From contig NZ_BOOH01000052.1 in NCBI RefSeq assembly GCF_016863135.1, positions 1 through 64,000 of the forward strand: a DNA stretch of 64,000 nt. The letters run 5' to 3'. Under the pieces are notes generated by a model. The model was given only the letters and a program-made list of their open reading frames with translations, was not told the origin of the DNA and did no database searches. Of this stretch, positions 1-8,769 are shown piece by piece; position 1 is the first letter of the stretch, and each line of letters begins with the position of its first letter. This stretch comes from Planobispora longispora (GTDB lineage Bacteria; Actinomycetota; Actinomycetes; Streptosporangiales; Streptosporangiaceae). A program made the position numbers and the translations under genes.

Positions 1-7
1 CCCGGGT

Positions 8-90
8 GCGCGCCGTACCGGCGCCAACCGCGCCGTACCGCCACGCGCCGTAGGCGCACCCCGCGCTGTACGGCCAATCGCGCCGTACCG
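8..90. repeat. Cluster of short GCGCCGTACCG repeats
   Basis: The string CGCGCCGTACCG or a one- to two-base variant occurs about five times, near positions 9, 29, 44, 62 and 79. The gaps between copies are irregular. No gene is visible from 1 to 222 apart from this cluster and the leader of the next gene. The copies could be operators or simple GC-rich repeats; nothing here decides it. Confidence 0.5.
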
Positions 91-222
91 GCTTGGGAGC
101 GGTCCTGCTCGTCATGGGGGTATCCCGCCATGCCGCGTCTCCGCTCGTGGTGACCTCGCTCTTCATGACACCATACCTCCCTAAGGTATTTCTCTCCAGA
201 GAGCGCCCTCTACGCTCGGGGC

Positions 223-819
223 ATGCTGATCGAGCACCGAGGCAAGCGGCCGGTCGTTCCCGAGTCCGCCTACGTCGCCCCCTCGGCGGTTCTGTGCGGA
301 GGGGTCGTCCTGGGCGAGCGGGCGCGGATCCTGCACGGCGCCGTGCTCACCGCCGAGGACGGCGAGGTGCGCATCGGCGCGGACGTGGTGGTGATGGAGA
401 ACGCGCTGGTCCGCGGCCGGGCGGAGCACCCGGCGGTGCTGGGCGACGCGGTGCTGATCGGCCCGCACGCGCACGTCAACGGGGCGACCGTCGAGGACGA
501 GGTCTTCGTGGCCACGGGCGCGTCGCTGTTCCCCGGATCCGTGGCGGGGACACGCTCGGAGCTGCGGATCAACAGCGTGCTGCACGTCAACTCGCGGCTG
601 GAGCCGGACGGCGTCGTGCCGGTCGGCTGGATCGCGGCCGGGGACCCGGCCGAGCTGTTCTCCCCCGACCGGCACGACGAGCTGTGGGAGAAGCAGCGCG
701 GCCTCGACTTTCCCGGGACCGTCTACGGCGTGCCGCGCGGCACGCCGATGAGCGTCATCATGGCCCGCCAGACCGCGTTCTACGGGGCGCATCTGGACGA
801 CCGGCTCCTCGACGGCTGA
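223..819 (+). CDS. Gamma-carbonic-anhydrase-like hexapeptide-repeat protein
   Basis: A 198-residue protein with the left-handed beta-helix hexapeptide pattern through residues 15-150 (repeats such as VLCGGV, ILHGAV, VVVMEN, VLIGPH, ATVEDE). This is the layout of the gamma-carbonic anhydrase/YrdA-CaiE family. Histidines fall at HVN and HAHVN, but the full zinc triad cannot be assigned by eye, so activity as an anhydrase is unproven; an acyltransferase-like or structural role is possible. It is a single gene. Its 3' end overlaps the convergent membrane-protein gene by 62 bases, which is unusual for this genome and may mean antisense overlap of the two mRNAs. Confidence 0.8.
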   Translation: MLIEHRGKRPVVPESAYVAPSAVLCGGVVLGERARILHGAVLTAEDGEVRIGADVVVMENALVRGRAEHPAVLGDAVLIGPHAHVNGATVEDEVFVATGASLFPGSVAGTRSELRINSVLHVNSRLEPDGVVPVGWIAAGDPAELFSPDRHDELWEKQRGLDFPGTVYGVPRGTPMSVIMARQTAFYGAHLDDRLLDG

Positions 820-1822
820 CGGGGGATTCCGCTCCGGTCAGGAGCCTGGACACCCGCAGCCCGAGCCAGATCAGCAGGGCGACCACGGCGACCAGGAGAT
901 ACTCGACCGCGGGGATGCGGACGATCTCGGTGGCCGCGCCGAGGCCGCGGGCGCCGTACACCGCCAGGACGGCTCCGGCGTAAGCGGCGGCGAGCAGCCA
1001 CCTGACGGCCGCCGACAGTCCGAGGCCGTGCATCTGCGTGATCAGGAAGACGCCGAGGAAGCCGAACAGGAACATCGGCCAGGCGCCGCCGGGGCCGCTG
1101 GTCATGACGGCCACGAGGGTGCCGTGCACCGCCACCATGATCTCCAGGGTGAAGGTCCACCGGCGGTCGGTGTGCGCCCGGGTCAGGAAGAGGCTGCCCT
1201 GCAGCAGGAGCAGGAACATGTAGAAGAAGCCGATCAGGTGACCGCTGGTGGCCTCCATCGGGTGGTACCAGAAGGTGTAGACGGCGGCCCAGCTGAACAG
1301 GTAGCCGTGGTACTTGCGGGCGAACCCGACGACCTCGGCGCCGATGGGCGCGGGCCTGCCGAAGAACAGCCCGCGGCGGCGGTTCTCCATCAGCAGGACC
1401 ACGACCAGCAGCAGGACGACCGACCCCTGGGAGCTGAAGATCGAGACGTCCTGGGCGAGCCCGTCGTAGAACAGGTGGGTCTGCAGGGTGTGCAGGAGCA
1501 CGAAGGCGAAGTTCACCGCGAGGGCGACGACGTTGACGGCGTGCAGGCCCGAGGTGTAGCGGCGGACCCGTGTCTGGGCGTAGTAGATCAGCCCCCAGAT
1601 CGCCGCCTGGTGGGCGGCGTAGCCGAGCCAGGCCGAGGCCCGGGTCCAGGCGGTCGGCTCGGGCAGCTTCCAGTAGTACCAGGACGCGCCCTGGTCGGGA
1701 AGGAGGGGGACGTCGCTCAGCCGCCGGCCGAGCAGCCACACCATCCCGGTCAGTACGGCGCTGGCCGCGATGCCGATGACCAGGGCACGGTGGGCGCTCC
1801 GCCCGCTCGTATCGTTCAGCAC
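758..1822 (-). CDS. Multispan membrane protein of unknown function
   Basis: A 354-residue protein with about eight to nine hydrophobic segments (residues 13-31, 67-82, 96-112, 133-146, 172-184, 196-212, 228-245, 252-268, 275-291 and 310-325). It has a charged, proline- and arginine-rich C-terminal tail. No enzyme motif was recognised; histidines in or near the membrane segments (LLHTLQTHLF, FWYHP) are the only possible ligand positions seen. The convergent 3' overlap with the upstream hexapeptide gene is 62 bases. The 201 bases between it and the next gene hold nothing recognisable. Confidence 0.7.
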   Translation of the reverse strand: MLNDTSGRSAHRALVIGIAASAVLTGMVWLLGRRLSDVPLLPDQGASWYYWKLPEPTAWTRASAWLGYAAHQAAIWGLIYYAQTRVRRYTSGLHAVNVVALAVNFAFVLLHTLQTHLFYDGLAQDVSIFSSQGSVVLLLVVVLLMENRRRGLFFGRPAPIGAEVVGFARKYHGYLFSWAAVYTFWYHPMEATSGHLIGFFYMFLLLLQGSLFLTRAHTDRRWTFTLEIMVAVHGTLVAVMTSGPGGAWPMFLFGFLGVFLITQMHGLGLSAAVRWLLAAAYAGAVLAVYGARGLGAATEIVRIPAVEYLLVAVVALLIWLGLRVSRLLTGAESPVSRRGAGRPDAPRRTRSGGP

Positions 1823-2023
1823 GCCGGCCCCTCTACCCGGTGACGGCGGCGATCAACGGGATGCGGCCGAACCGGATTCGGGAACCTGTGGGCCAGGGGA
1901 GACGGGCCGGGGCAGGTAGTCGCAGTCGTAGCCGAAGGAGCGGGGACCGGCCAGTGCCAGCCCGGCGGAGGTGGTCCGGCGCGGATCGCACGGCGCCGCG
2001 ACGTGCCGCGACGGCCAGGGCCG

Positions 2024-2449
2024 TCAGACCACCGCCACCGTGTAGCAGACCGCCGTCCCCTCCAGGACCACGGTGCCGTCCTGGCGCGTCACGGTGGTGC
2101 GCACCTTGGTGACCGGCTTGTCCGTTCGCACCTCGACGACCTCGACCGTGCCGGTGATCTCGTCGCCGGGCCGTACCGGCGCCAGGAAGTTCCAGTTCAC
2201 GTTCAGGAACACGGTGCCGGGCCCGGGCAGCCGCTCCGCCACGACGGCGTTGAGGAGCGCGCTGGTCACCCCGCCCTGGACGATGATCTCGCCGAAGGGC
2301 GACGCGGCGGCGGCCTCCTCGTCGTAGTGGAGCGGGTTGCGGTCGCCGCTGATCCGGGTGAACAGCTCGATGTCGGCCGGCTCCACCTTGCGCGAGAGCT
2401 CGGCGCGGTCGCCTGGTCTCGGGGCGCCTTTCGGCCAGGTCGTGCTCAT
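2024..2449 (-). CDS. MaoC-family hot-dog dehydratase/hydratase
   Basis: A 141-residue single-domain protein with the MaoC/R-hydratase signature: FTRISGDRNPLHYDEE (residues 30-45, catalytic Asp and His) followed by IIVQGGVTSALL. The family hydrates or dehydrates 2-enoyl-CoA thioesters with a hot-dog fold. The ATG overlaps the stop of the MFS gene upstream (TCAT on the plus strand, 2446-2449), so the two are translationally coupled. This suggests one small operon for uptake or export and modification of an acyl compound. The acyl substrate cannot be told from the sequence. Confidence 0.85.
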   Translation of the reverse strand: MSTTWPKGAPRPGDRAELSRKVEPADIELFTRISGDRNPLHYDEEAAAASPFGEIIVQGGVTSALLNAVVAERLPGPGTVFLNVNWNFLAPVRPGDEITGTVEVVEVRTDKPVTKVRTTVTRQDGTVVLEGTAVCYTVAVV

Positions 2450-3708
2450 GGGCGTGCCACCGTCCTTCCGGTTGCGAGTGGATGCTCCGAGGTCATGTAC
2501 CGCTGGAGCCGGATCATGGCGACCGCGCCGGCGAGCGGCCCGATCCCGAGCACCGCGACCGCCAGCCGCCAGCCGACCGCCTCGGCGAGCAGCGGTGTCG
2601 CCTGGATGGTGACGACGGTCAGCAGGAACCCGGCAGCCGTCTGGGCGGTGAGGGCCGTGCCGACGTACCGGCGGTCGGCGACCTCGCTGGTGCAGGCGGA
2701 GAACAGGCCCGAGTCCGCGATGACGGACGCGCCCCAGACGACCAGCACCCCGAACACCAGCGGGGGAGGCCCGCCGAAGACGAGCGCGGCCAGCAGGCAG
2801 CAGGCGCCGCTGACCGTCATCGCCAGCGCCGCCAGGCGAGCCCTGCCGACGCGGTCGCCGAGCCACCCGGCGAGCAGGCACCCGGCGACGCCGGCCACGC
2901 CGATCGCCAGGAACGCGGTCACGCCGGGCGGCAGCGCCCCGGCGCCGTGCCCGGGGCGGACCGCCTGGCTCGCGGTGATGTACGCGGGCAACCAGGTCCA
3001 CATGGCGTACAACTCCCACATGTGCCCCAGATAACCGAGATTGGCCAGACGGGGGCCCCGTTCCCGGAACAGGGTGATCATGTACCGCGGGGCGAACGGC
3101 GCGGCCGGGGCAGAGTAGGGGCCGGGCCGTACCACCCCGGCGGCGAGCAGGCCGCCTGCGGCGGCCAGCGCACACGACACGTACAGCACCGTCCGCCAGG
3201 GCAGGGCGGCGAAGCCGCCGATGAGCTGGGGGAGCGCGCTGCCCAGCGTCAGAGCGCCGACCAGCAGCCCGAGGGCGAAGCCGCGCCCCCGGTCGAACCA
3301 CGACGCCATCAGCTTCAGCCCGGGCGGGTAGACGCCGGCCAGGGCGACGCCGGTGGCGAAACGCAGCGGCACCGCCGTCCAGAGCCCGTCGGCGAAAGCC
3401 GCGACACCCGCGGTCGTCGCCGAACCGGCCAGGGCGCACACCGCGACGAGCCGGTGCGCGGGGACGACGTCGGGCAGGTTCAGCGCCGCGGCCAGCAGCG
3501 CGCCGGTGACGAAACCGAGCTGCACCGAGATCGTCAGCCACGTGGCCGCTCCCTGCGTGATGCCCCACTCGCCGCGCAGGGCGGGGACGACCGCCGAGGC
3601 GGAGAACCAGGTGGACATCACCAGGACTTGGACGGCGGCGATCAGCGCGAGCTGGGCGCGGGCGGAGCCGCCGGCCCCGCCCGGATCTCGTCTTCGCCCG
3701 GTGAACAT
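2446..3708 (-). CDS. MFS transporter
   Basis: A 420-residue major facilitator with about twelve hydrophobic segments. The cytoplasmic loop after TM2 carries the family-type basic pattern (LPDVVPAHR) and the loop after TM8 carries GWLGDRVGRARLA, the classic MFS motif A. The open frame runs further upstream, but the extension is low-complexity and lacks a ribosome site; ATG 3708 is preceded by AGAGAAGAGA and gives a normal family length. It overlaps the MaoC gene by four bases. The substrate is unknown; nitrate/MHS-like sugar or organic-acid porters share this general look. Confidence 0.85.
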   Translation of the reverse strand: MFTGRRRDPGGAGGSARAQLALIAAVQVLVMSTWFSASAVVPALRGEWGITQGAATWLTISVQLGFVTGALLAAALNLPDVVPAHRLVAVCALAGSATTAGVAAFADGLWTAVPLRFATGVALAGVYPPGLKLMASWFDRGRGFALGLLVGALTLGSALPQLIGGFAALPWRTVLYVSCALAAAGGLLAAGVVRPGPYSAPAAPFAPRYMITLFRERGPRLANLGYLGHMWELYAMWTWLPAYITASQAVRPGHGAGALPPGVTAFLAIGVAGVAGCLLAGWLGDRVGRARLAALAMTVSGACCLLAALVFGGPPPLVFGVLVVWGASVIADSGLFSACTSEVADRRYVGTALTAQTAAGFLLTVVTIQATPLLAEAVGWRLAVAVLGIGPLAGAVAMIRLQRYMTSEHPLATGRTVARP

Positions 3709-3909
3709 CAGATCAGTCTCTTCTCTCTGCGGACCCCAGCGAGATCGTAGGCCCGCAGAGAGGGAAACATCGACAGCCGCGCCCCCGTCGCCGCTGTCCG
3801 TCCCTTGCCCCCCGTCGTCCTCGTCGCCCCTGTCCGCCCCTGTCCGCCCCTGTCGCCGCCGCGCCACCGTGCCGGAGGCGCCCGCGAGGCGCCGGCGCCG
3901 ATCGGCGGG

Positions 3910-4161
3910 CTACTCGATCTCGATCGGCAGTTCGTAGATCTCCGTCGTGGGGTGACCGGCCTTCTCGTGGACGCGGAGCACCGCCTCCTTCGACGGGCCG
4001 GACGACAGGCAGAAGACCTTGCCCGACTCCGGGTCGAGCCACGCGCGTTCGAAGTGCACGCCCTCGCTCGCCTCGACAGCCAGATCCCGTTCGTGCGCCT
4101 CGCGCAGCTGCTCCTCGGTCACACCGACGAATCCGCTGTGCACGTCCATGAACTTCGCCAT
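3910..4161 (-). CDS. DUF4242 / SCO4226-like small nickel-binding protein
   Basis: An 83-residue protein that starts MAKFMDVHSGF and contains FERAWLDPESGKVFCLSSGPS and VLRVHEKAGHPTTEIYEL. These blocks match the SCO4226-type DUF4242 family, in which a ferredoxin-like fold binds nickel through histidines such as those in DVHSG and HEKAGH. It is a single gene, divergent from the LAL regulator 126 bases away. The metal and cellular role here are inferred from the family only. Confidence 0.8.
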   Translation of the reverse strand: MAKFMDVHSGFVGVTEEQLREAHERDLAVEASEGVHFERAWLDPESGKVFCLSSGPSKEAVLRVHEKAGHPTTEIYELPIEIE

Positions 4162-4287
4162 TGCGGGCTCCTCGCTTTCCGGTTGGAATGCGGTCAAGCC
4201 TGCATCCGGAGAGGGGACGGATTCATCGGTCAGGTGACCTATTTCGCCGTCACCGCCGCCGGATGCCGCTGCCGGAAGGAGCGCGCG

Positions 4288-7233
4288 ATGCCGGCTCACG
4301 GCGTGGTCCAGTCGCCCGTCCTGGTGGGCAGGGACGACATGGTCGCGCTGGCCGGCCGCCGGCTCGCCGGGGCCGCGGACGGGGCCGGCGGGCTGCTGCT
4401 GGTCGCGGGCGAGGCGGGCATCGGCAAGACGCGGCTGCTCGGCGTGATCGCCCGGCGCGCCCGGGCCGGGGGGTTCACGGTGGTACGGGCGGCGGCGTTC
4501 CCCGGCGACGCGCAGTCGTTCGCGGGCCTGCTGCTGGACCTGGCCGCGGAGCTGACCGCCGCCGGCGAGCCCGCGCTGAGCCGGCTCGGCCGCGGCCTGT
4601 CCTCGCGGGCGCGCGCGATCTCCGCCGCCGACGGCGACGCGCACCACCGGCGCCGCCTGCTGGTGCAGGACCTGGCCGACCTGCTCGTCACGGCCGGCTC
4701 GGGCGGTCCGGTGCTGACGATCCTGGAGGACCTGCACTGGGCCGACGACCTGAGCCTCGACGTGCTCGGCCACCTGGCAGGCCGGCTCGCGACCAGGCCG
4801 ATGCTGGTCGCGGGAGCGTACCGCAGCGACGAGTTGTACCCCGGCCTGCCCATGCGCGAGCTGCGCGCCCGCCTGCTGGCCCAGCGGCTCGCCGAGGAGA
4901 TCCGGCTGACGCGCCTGACATCCGTCCAGACCGCGACCATGATCGGCGCGACGCTCGGCCGGCCGCCCCCGGCCTCGCTGGTGGCGGCGGTCCACGACCG
5001 CAGCGACGGCATCCCGCTGCACATCGAGGAACTCCTCGCCGCCGTCGGAGCCGGCGCGCCGACACCGCAGTCCGGCCCGGCGGTGCGGGCGGCCGCGGTG
5101 CCCGACACGCTGGCCGACGCCGTACTGAGCCGTGCGCGGCACCTGGCCGCGCGTACGCGCGCGGTGGCGTCCGCGGCGGCGGTCATCGGCCGCTCCTTCG
5201 ACTTCGACCTGCTGACCGCCGTCACCGGAGCGGATCCGGCCGAGGTCGCCGCGGCCCTGCGCGAGTTGCAGGAGGCGTATCTGGTCCTGCCCGGCGCCGA
5301 CGCGGTCACCTTCGACTTCCGGCACGCGTTGATCCGCGACACCCTGTACGCCGACACCGACCTGCCGGCGCGACGCCGCCTGCACGAGAGCGCGGCGCGC
5401 ACCGCCGCGCAGCGCGGCTATCGCGGCGCGTTCGTCTCCGCCCATTTCGAGCAGGCGCAACGCGCCGAGCACGCGTACCGCCACGCGATCATCGCCGCAC
5501 GCGAGGCCGCGGCGATGTCGGCCCACGGCCAGGCGCTCGAACTGTACCGCCGGGCGGTGCGCAACCTGCCCCCCGGCCTCGCGCCGCCGGAGCGGGCCGA
5601 ACTGTTCGCCGCGCTCGGCGACGAGGCCGCGGCCGCCGACGACAACACCGCCGCCGCCGAGGCGTACCGGATCGCCCACGAGGTGGCCGTCGGCGCCGGA
5701 GCCGCGCGCACGGCGGCCGCGCTGGCGCCGCGCATGGTCGCGGTCGCCCACCTGCTCGGTGACGGTCTGGACGCCCGGGTGCGGACGCTGCGCGGCGCGC
5801 TGGACAGCCTGGACGGGGTGATCGGCGCGGATCTGGAGCGGGCCAGGCTGCGCTCGGCGATGGCCGCCGCGTACATGCTGGACCGGCGCCTCGACGAGGC
5901 GATCGACCACGCCGAGCGCGGTCGCGCGGAAAGCCTCCGGATCGGCGACGAGGAGGCCGTCCTGAACGCCGACGCGACGCTCGGATCGGTCCTGGTCTTC
6001 GCCGGACGGATGGATCAGGGCTGGCCGCTGCTCGAAGGCGCGATCGCCCGCGCCCGCGGCACGCATCAGGAAGCGGAGGCGGCGCGCGGGTACCGCATGA
6101 TCGGGTCATGCGCGTCGGTGCTGGTGGAGTACGGCCGCGCCGAGGACTGGCTCACCGAGGGCATCCGGTACGCCGAGAGGGTCGAGCTGTGGAACCACCG
6201 GCACTACATGGCCTCGCACCTCGCGCACGTCCAGTGGGCCGTCGGCGACTGGCAGACGGCCGGACGGACCGCGCGGCACGCCCTGGCCGACGGGCGGGGC
6301 GGGGTCACCACCCGGATCACCGCGCGGTACGTCCTGGGCTACCTGGCCCTGGGGCGCGGTGACTGGGAAGCCGCCGCCGGCCTGCTGGGGGAGGCGCTGG
6401 CCGAGGGGGAGCGGATGGCCGAGCTGCAGCGGTTGTCGCCCCCGCTGTGGGGACTGGCCGAAGCCGCCCGGCTGCGGGGCGACCACGACGCCGCGCTCGT
6501 CCTCTGCGAGCGGGGCCGCCACGCCTCGGCCGACGTCGCCGACGCCGCCTACCTGTTCCCGTACCTGCTCACCGGCGTGCGGGCCCATCTGGCGCGCGGC
6601 GACGCCGACGCCGCCCACGCCTGGTCGGAGCGGGCCGGCGCGCTGATCGAGGCCCGGGCCATCCCCGGCACGCTGCCCGCGATCGGCCACGCGCGCGGAC
6701 TCGTCCTCCTCGCCCGCGGGGACGCGTCCGCCGCCCGGTCGGCGCTGGAGCCGGCGGCCGAGTCCTGGCGGGCCGCGCGCCGGTTCTGGGAGGGCGCGTG
6801 GGCGTTGCTGGACCTGGCGGAGGTCGCCGCCGCGACCGGCCGCCACGCCGAGGCGGGCCGGTTCCTCGACCGGGTCCGCGCCGGTGCGGCGAGGATCGGC
6901 GCCGTCCCCCTCGCCGACGCCGCCGATCGTCTGGCCGGCCGTCTCCCCGATGCCGCCGATCGCCCGGCGGGCGCTTCCGGCCGCCCCGCCGGACCGTCCG
7001 GCCGCGACCGGCCGCGAGCTCCCTGGCACCCGCTCAGCGCACGCGAATTCGAGGTCGCGCAGCTCGTCGCGGGCGGCCTCACCAACCGGCAGATCGCCGA
7101 ACGGCTCGTGCTCTCACCCAAGACGATCTCCGCGCACATCGAGCACATCCTCGCCAAACTGGGGGCGGCCCGCCGTACCGAGATCGCCGCCTGGTGTGCG
7201 ACGATCCGCCGGGACCCGCCACCGGAGCGATGA
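4288..7233 (+). CDS. LAL-type LuxR transcriptional regulator with AAA ATPase
   Basis: A 981-residue large ATP-binding LuxR-type regulator. It begins with VGRDDMVALAGR; the Walker A GEAGIGKT is near residue 45 and the Walker B LTILEDLHWADD near residue 145. The middle has TPR-like helical repeats, and a C-terminal LuxR HTH lies near residues 920-975 (LSAREFEVAQLVAGGLTNRQIA then LVLSPKTISAHI). The chosen ATG has GGAAGGA eight bases upstream; the frame is open further 5' but without ribosome site or conserved sequence. Family members activate secondary-metabolism or sugar-use genes in response to ATP and an unknown ligand. Its TGA overlaps a possible ATG of the next gene, so the pair may be co-transcribed. 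Confidence 0.9.
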   Translation: MPAHGVVQSPVLVGRDDMVALAGRRLAGAADGAGGLLLVAGEAGIGKTRLLGVIARRARAGGFTVVRAAAFPGDAQSFAGLLLDLAAELTAAGEPALSRLGRGLSSRARAISAADGDAHHRRRLLVQDLADLLVTAGSGGPVLTILEDLHWADDLSLDVLGHLAGRLATRPMLVAGAYRSDELYPGLPMRELRARLLAQRLAEEIRLTRLTSVQTATMIGATLGRPPPASLVAAVHDRSDGIPLHIEELLAAVGAGAPTPQSGPAVRAAAVPDTLADAVLSRARHLAARTRAVASAAAVIGRSFDFDLLTAVTGADPAEVAAALRELQEAYLVLPGADAVTFDFRHALIRDTLYADTDLPARRRLHESAARTAAQRGYRGAFVSAHFEQAQRAEHAYRHAIIAAREAAAMSAHGQALELYRRAVRNLPPGLAPPERAELFAALGDEAAAADDNTAAAEAYRIAHEVAVGAGAARTAAALAPRMVAVAHLLGDGLDARVRTLRGALDSLDGVIGADLERARLRSAMAAAYMLDRRLDEAIDHAERGRAESLRIGDEEAVLNADATLGSVLVFAGRMDQGWPLLEGAIARARGTHQEAEAARGYRMIGSCASVLVEYGRAEDWLTEGIRYAERVELWNHRHYMASHLAHVQWAVGDWQTAGRTARHALADGRGGVTTRITARYVLGYLALGRGDWEAAAGLLGEALAEGERMAELQRLSPPLWGLAEAARLRGDHDAALVLCERGRHASADVADAAYLFPYLLTGVRAHLARGDADAAHAWSERAGALIEARAIPGTLPAIGHARGLVLLARGDASAARSALEPAAESWRAARRFWEGAWALLDLAEVAAATGRHAEAGRFLDRVRAGAARIGAVPLADAADRLAGRLPDAADRPAGASGRPAGPSGRDRPRAPWHPLSAREFEVAQLVAGGLTNRQIAERLVLSPKTISAHIEHILAKLGAARRTEIAAWCATIRRDPPPER

Positions 7234-7274
7234 CCGTTCACAATGATCCCCTGCGGAGAAAGAGGTGGACCGAG

Positions 7275-8258
7275 ATGAGGCGCGCACCTGCTGTACGGAC
7301 GTCGGTCTCGCTTCTCCTCGCACCTGGATTCTTTCTCGTCTCCGGCCAGGCTGTGGCGGGTGTCTCCGAGCCGGCGGGTGTGCTCCACCGGCCGGTGGCG
7401 TCCGAGCGGACGAAGGGCCCGACCCTTCGCTACATGGGCCTGGGCAGTTGCGGCGGCCGTCGTCTGTGCGGCCCTTGGAAAGCGCGGCTGAGTGACGGGC
7501 GGGTCATCCGGATCAAGGACGCGCGGGCGATCATCCCAGGCCCCGAACCGGAGAAGGCGTCCGCCGCCCCGATGGGGGTCTCACCGCACGGAGGGCATCT
7601 CGCCTATTCGCGCCGCGGGGACGGGGCCCTGGTCGTCAGGAGCATCGTCGACGGCTACGTACGCCAGGTCCCCGGCTTCATCATGCCGCCGGGGAAGGTG
7701 GAGCTGACTGTTTCACCGCTCGGCCGCTTCGTCGGCGTCCGTGAGCGGTCGGCGGGGAAACCCCTGCGCCTGGTGAACACCGCAACCGGCGCCGTCTCCA
7801 CCCTCCCCCCGCGATGGAACATCATCTCTTTCACCCCGGACGCCACCCGTATGCTTGCCTACACCGACGAATACGGCGACAAGGTGGCGCTGTACGACAC
7901 CGCGACCTCGACCGTGGTGCGGCGAATGGGCGATGCCACCGCCCTCGCCGGCGACGGCGACACCCTCGCCACCCGGGTTCACCAGGAACCCGAGGGGCCC
8001 GACTGGATCACGTTCACGAGCCTCGGCAAAGGCACGGAGGTCCGCCCCCGCATCCCGGTGCCCACGCACAATGTCTACCTGACCTGGAACCGGTCGGGCA
8101 CACTGACGATCCGGCTTCCGATCCTCAAGGGCCCGTGGCGAAACTATTCGGCCTACACGCGTTTCGTGTTCGATCCGCAGACCGGCACGTCACGTAAAGC
8201 GGATCACATCGTCATTCCGCGAGGGCTGCGTGCGCACCGGGTCGCGGGCTCGCGCTGA
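7275..8258 (+). CDS. Secreted beta-propeller-like protein of unknown function
   Basis: A 327-residue protein with an N-terminal Sec signal peptide (basic MRRAPAVR, a hydrophobic stretch to residue 26, then AVAGV). The mature part has repeated strand patterns of the WD40-like or TolB-like kind, such as MGVSPHGGHLAYSR, LTVSPLGRFVGVRE, ISFTPDATRMLAYTD and LTWNRSGTLTIRL. ATG 7275 is preceded by AGAGGTGG. An alternative ATG at 7230 overlaps the stop of the LAL regulator and would add 15 residues ahead of the signal peptide. The protein is probably extracellular; no catalytic motif was seen. Confidence 0.65.
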   Translation: MRRAPAVRTSVSLLLAPGFFLVSGQAVAGVSEPAGVLHRPVASERTKGPTLRYMGLGSCGGRRLCGPWKARLSDGRVIRIKDARAIIPGPEPEKASAAPMGVSPHGGHLAYSRRGDGALVVRSIVDGYVRQVPGFIMPPGKVELTVSPLGRFVGVRERSAGKPLRLVNTATGAVSTLPPRWNIISFTPDATRMLAYTDEYGDKVALYDTATSTVVRRMGDATALAGDGDTLATRVHQEPEGPDWITFTSLGKGTEVRPRIPVPTHNVYLTWNRSGTLTIRLPILKGPWRNYSAYTRFVFDPQTGTSRKADHIVIPRGLRAHRVAGSR

Positions 8259-8288
8259 CGTCCCGGAGCCAGGCAGGCCGCCGATGCC

Positions 8289-8723
8289 TCAGGGGGCCCC
8301 GGCGTCGGTGTCGGTGTCGGCCGCCAGCATGCGCTTGAGGAGATCCCGGAGCTGGATCCGCTCGGACTCGGTCAGCGCGGCCAGCGGGGCCGCCGCGAAT
8401 CCGAGGGATTGGCGGAGCTCCCGCACGACCTGCCGGCCCTCCGGCGTGAGCGTGACGTTCTTCACCCTGCGGTCGGCGGGGTCCGGCTCGCGGCGGAGGA
8501 ATCCCCGCGCCTCCAGCCGGTCCACGATGCCGGTCACGTTGGACGGGTCGCAGTTGAAGAGGCGGGCCATCCGCCGCATGGGCAGCGGCTCCGCGGCCAC
8601 CAGCACGAGCGCCTTGGCCTGCAGGGCGGTGAGCTGGTGGCGGGCGGCGGCCTCCTCGTATCTCTTGTTGTAGCGGACCGCGATCTCTCCCATGAGGGCC
8701 ACCACTTCACCGGTCACATTCAT
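8289..8723 (-). CDS. MarR-family transcriptional regulator
   Basis: A 144-residue winged-helix regulator. The recognition region CDPSNVTGIVDRLEARG (residues 59-75) is followed by the wing FLRREPDPADRRVKNVTLT, which has the conserved DxRxxxxxLT element of MarR proteins. It is divergent from the oxidoreductase gene with only 46 bases between the starts. That gap contains a dyad operator, so it most likely represses its neighbour and itself until a ligand binds. Confidence 0.9.
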   Translation of the reverse strand: MNVTGEVVALMGEIAVRYNKRYEEAAARHQLTALQAKALVLVAAEPLPMRRMARLFNCDPSNVTGIVDRLEARGFLRREPDPADRRVKNVTLTPEGRQVVRELRQSLGFAAAPLAALTESERIQLRDLLKRMLAADTDTDAGAP

Positions 8724-8732
8724 ACCGATGAG

Positions 8733-8752
8733 TATAGTTGAGGTACGTCAAC
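8733..8752. promoter_or_regulatory. Dyad operator with overlapping -10 element between marR and reductase
   Basis: GTTGA and TCAAC (8737-8741 and 8748-8752) form a perfect dyad around six bases. The first arm overlaps TATAGT (8733-8738), a plausible -10 for the rightward gene. Position and symmetry fit a MarR operator serving both divergent genes. Confidence 0.55.
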
Positions 8753-8769
8753 GTTTGAGGAGCATCATC

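Noticed and set aside
3805-4287. 161-codon upstream extension of the LAL regulator frame
   Set aside because: It crosses the DUF4242 gene on the other strand, lacks conserved sequence and a ribosome site; ATG 4288 has GGAAGGA.
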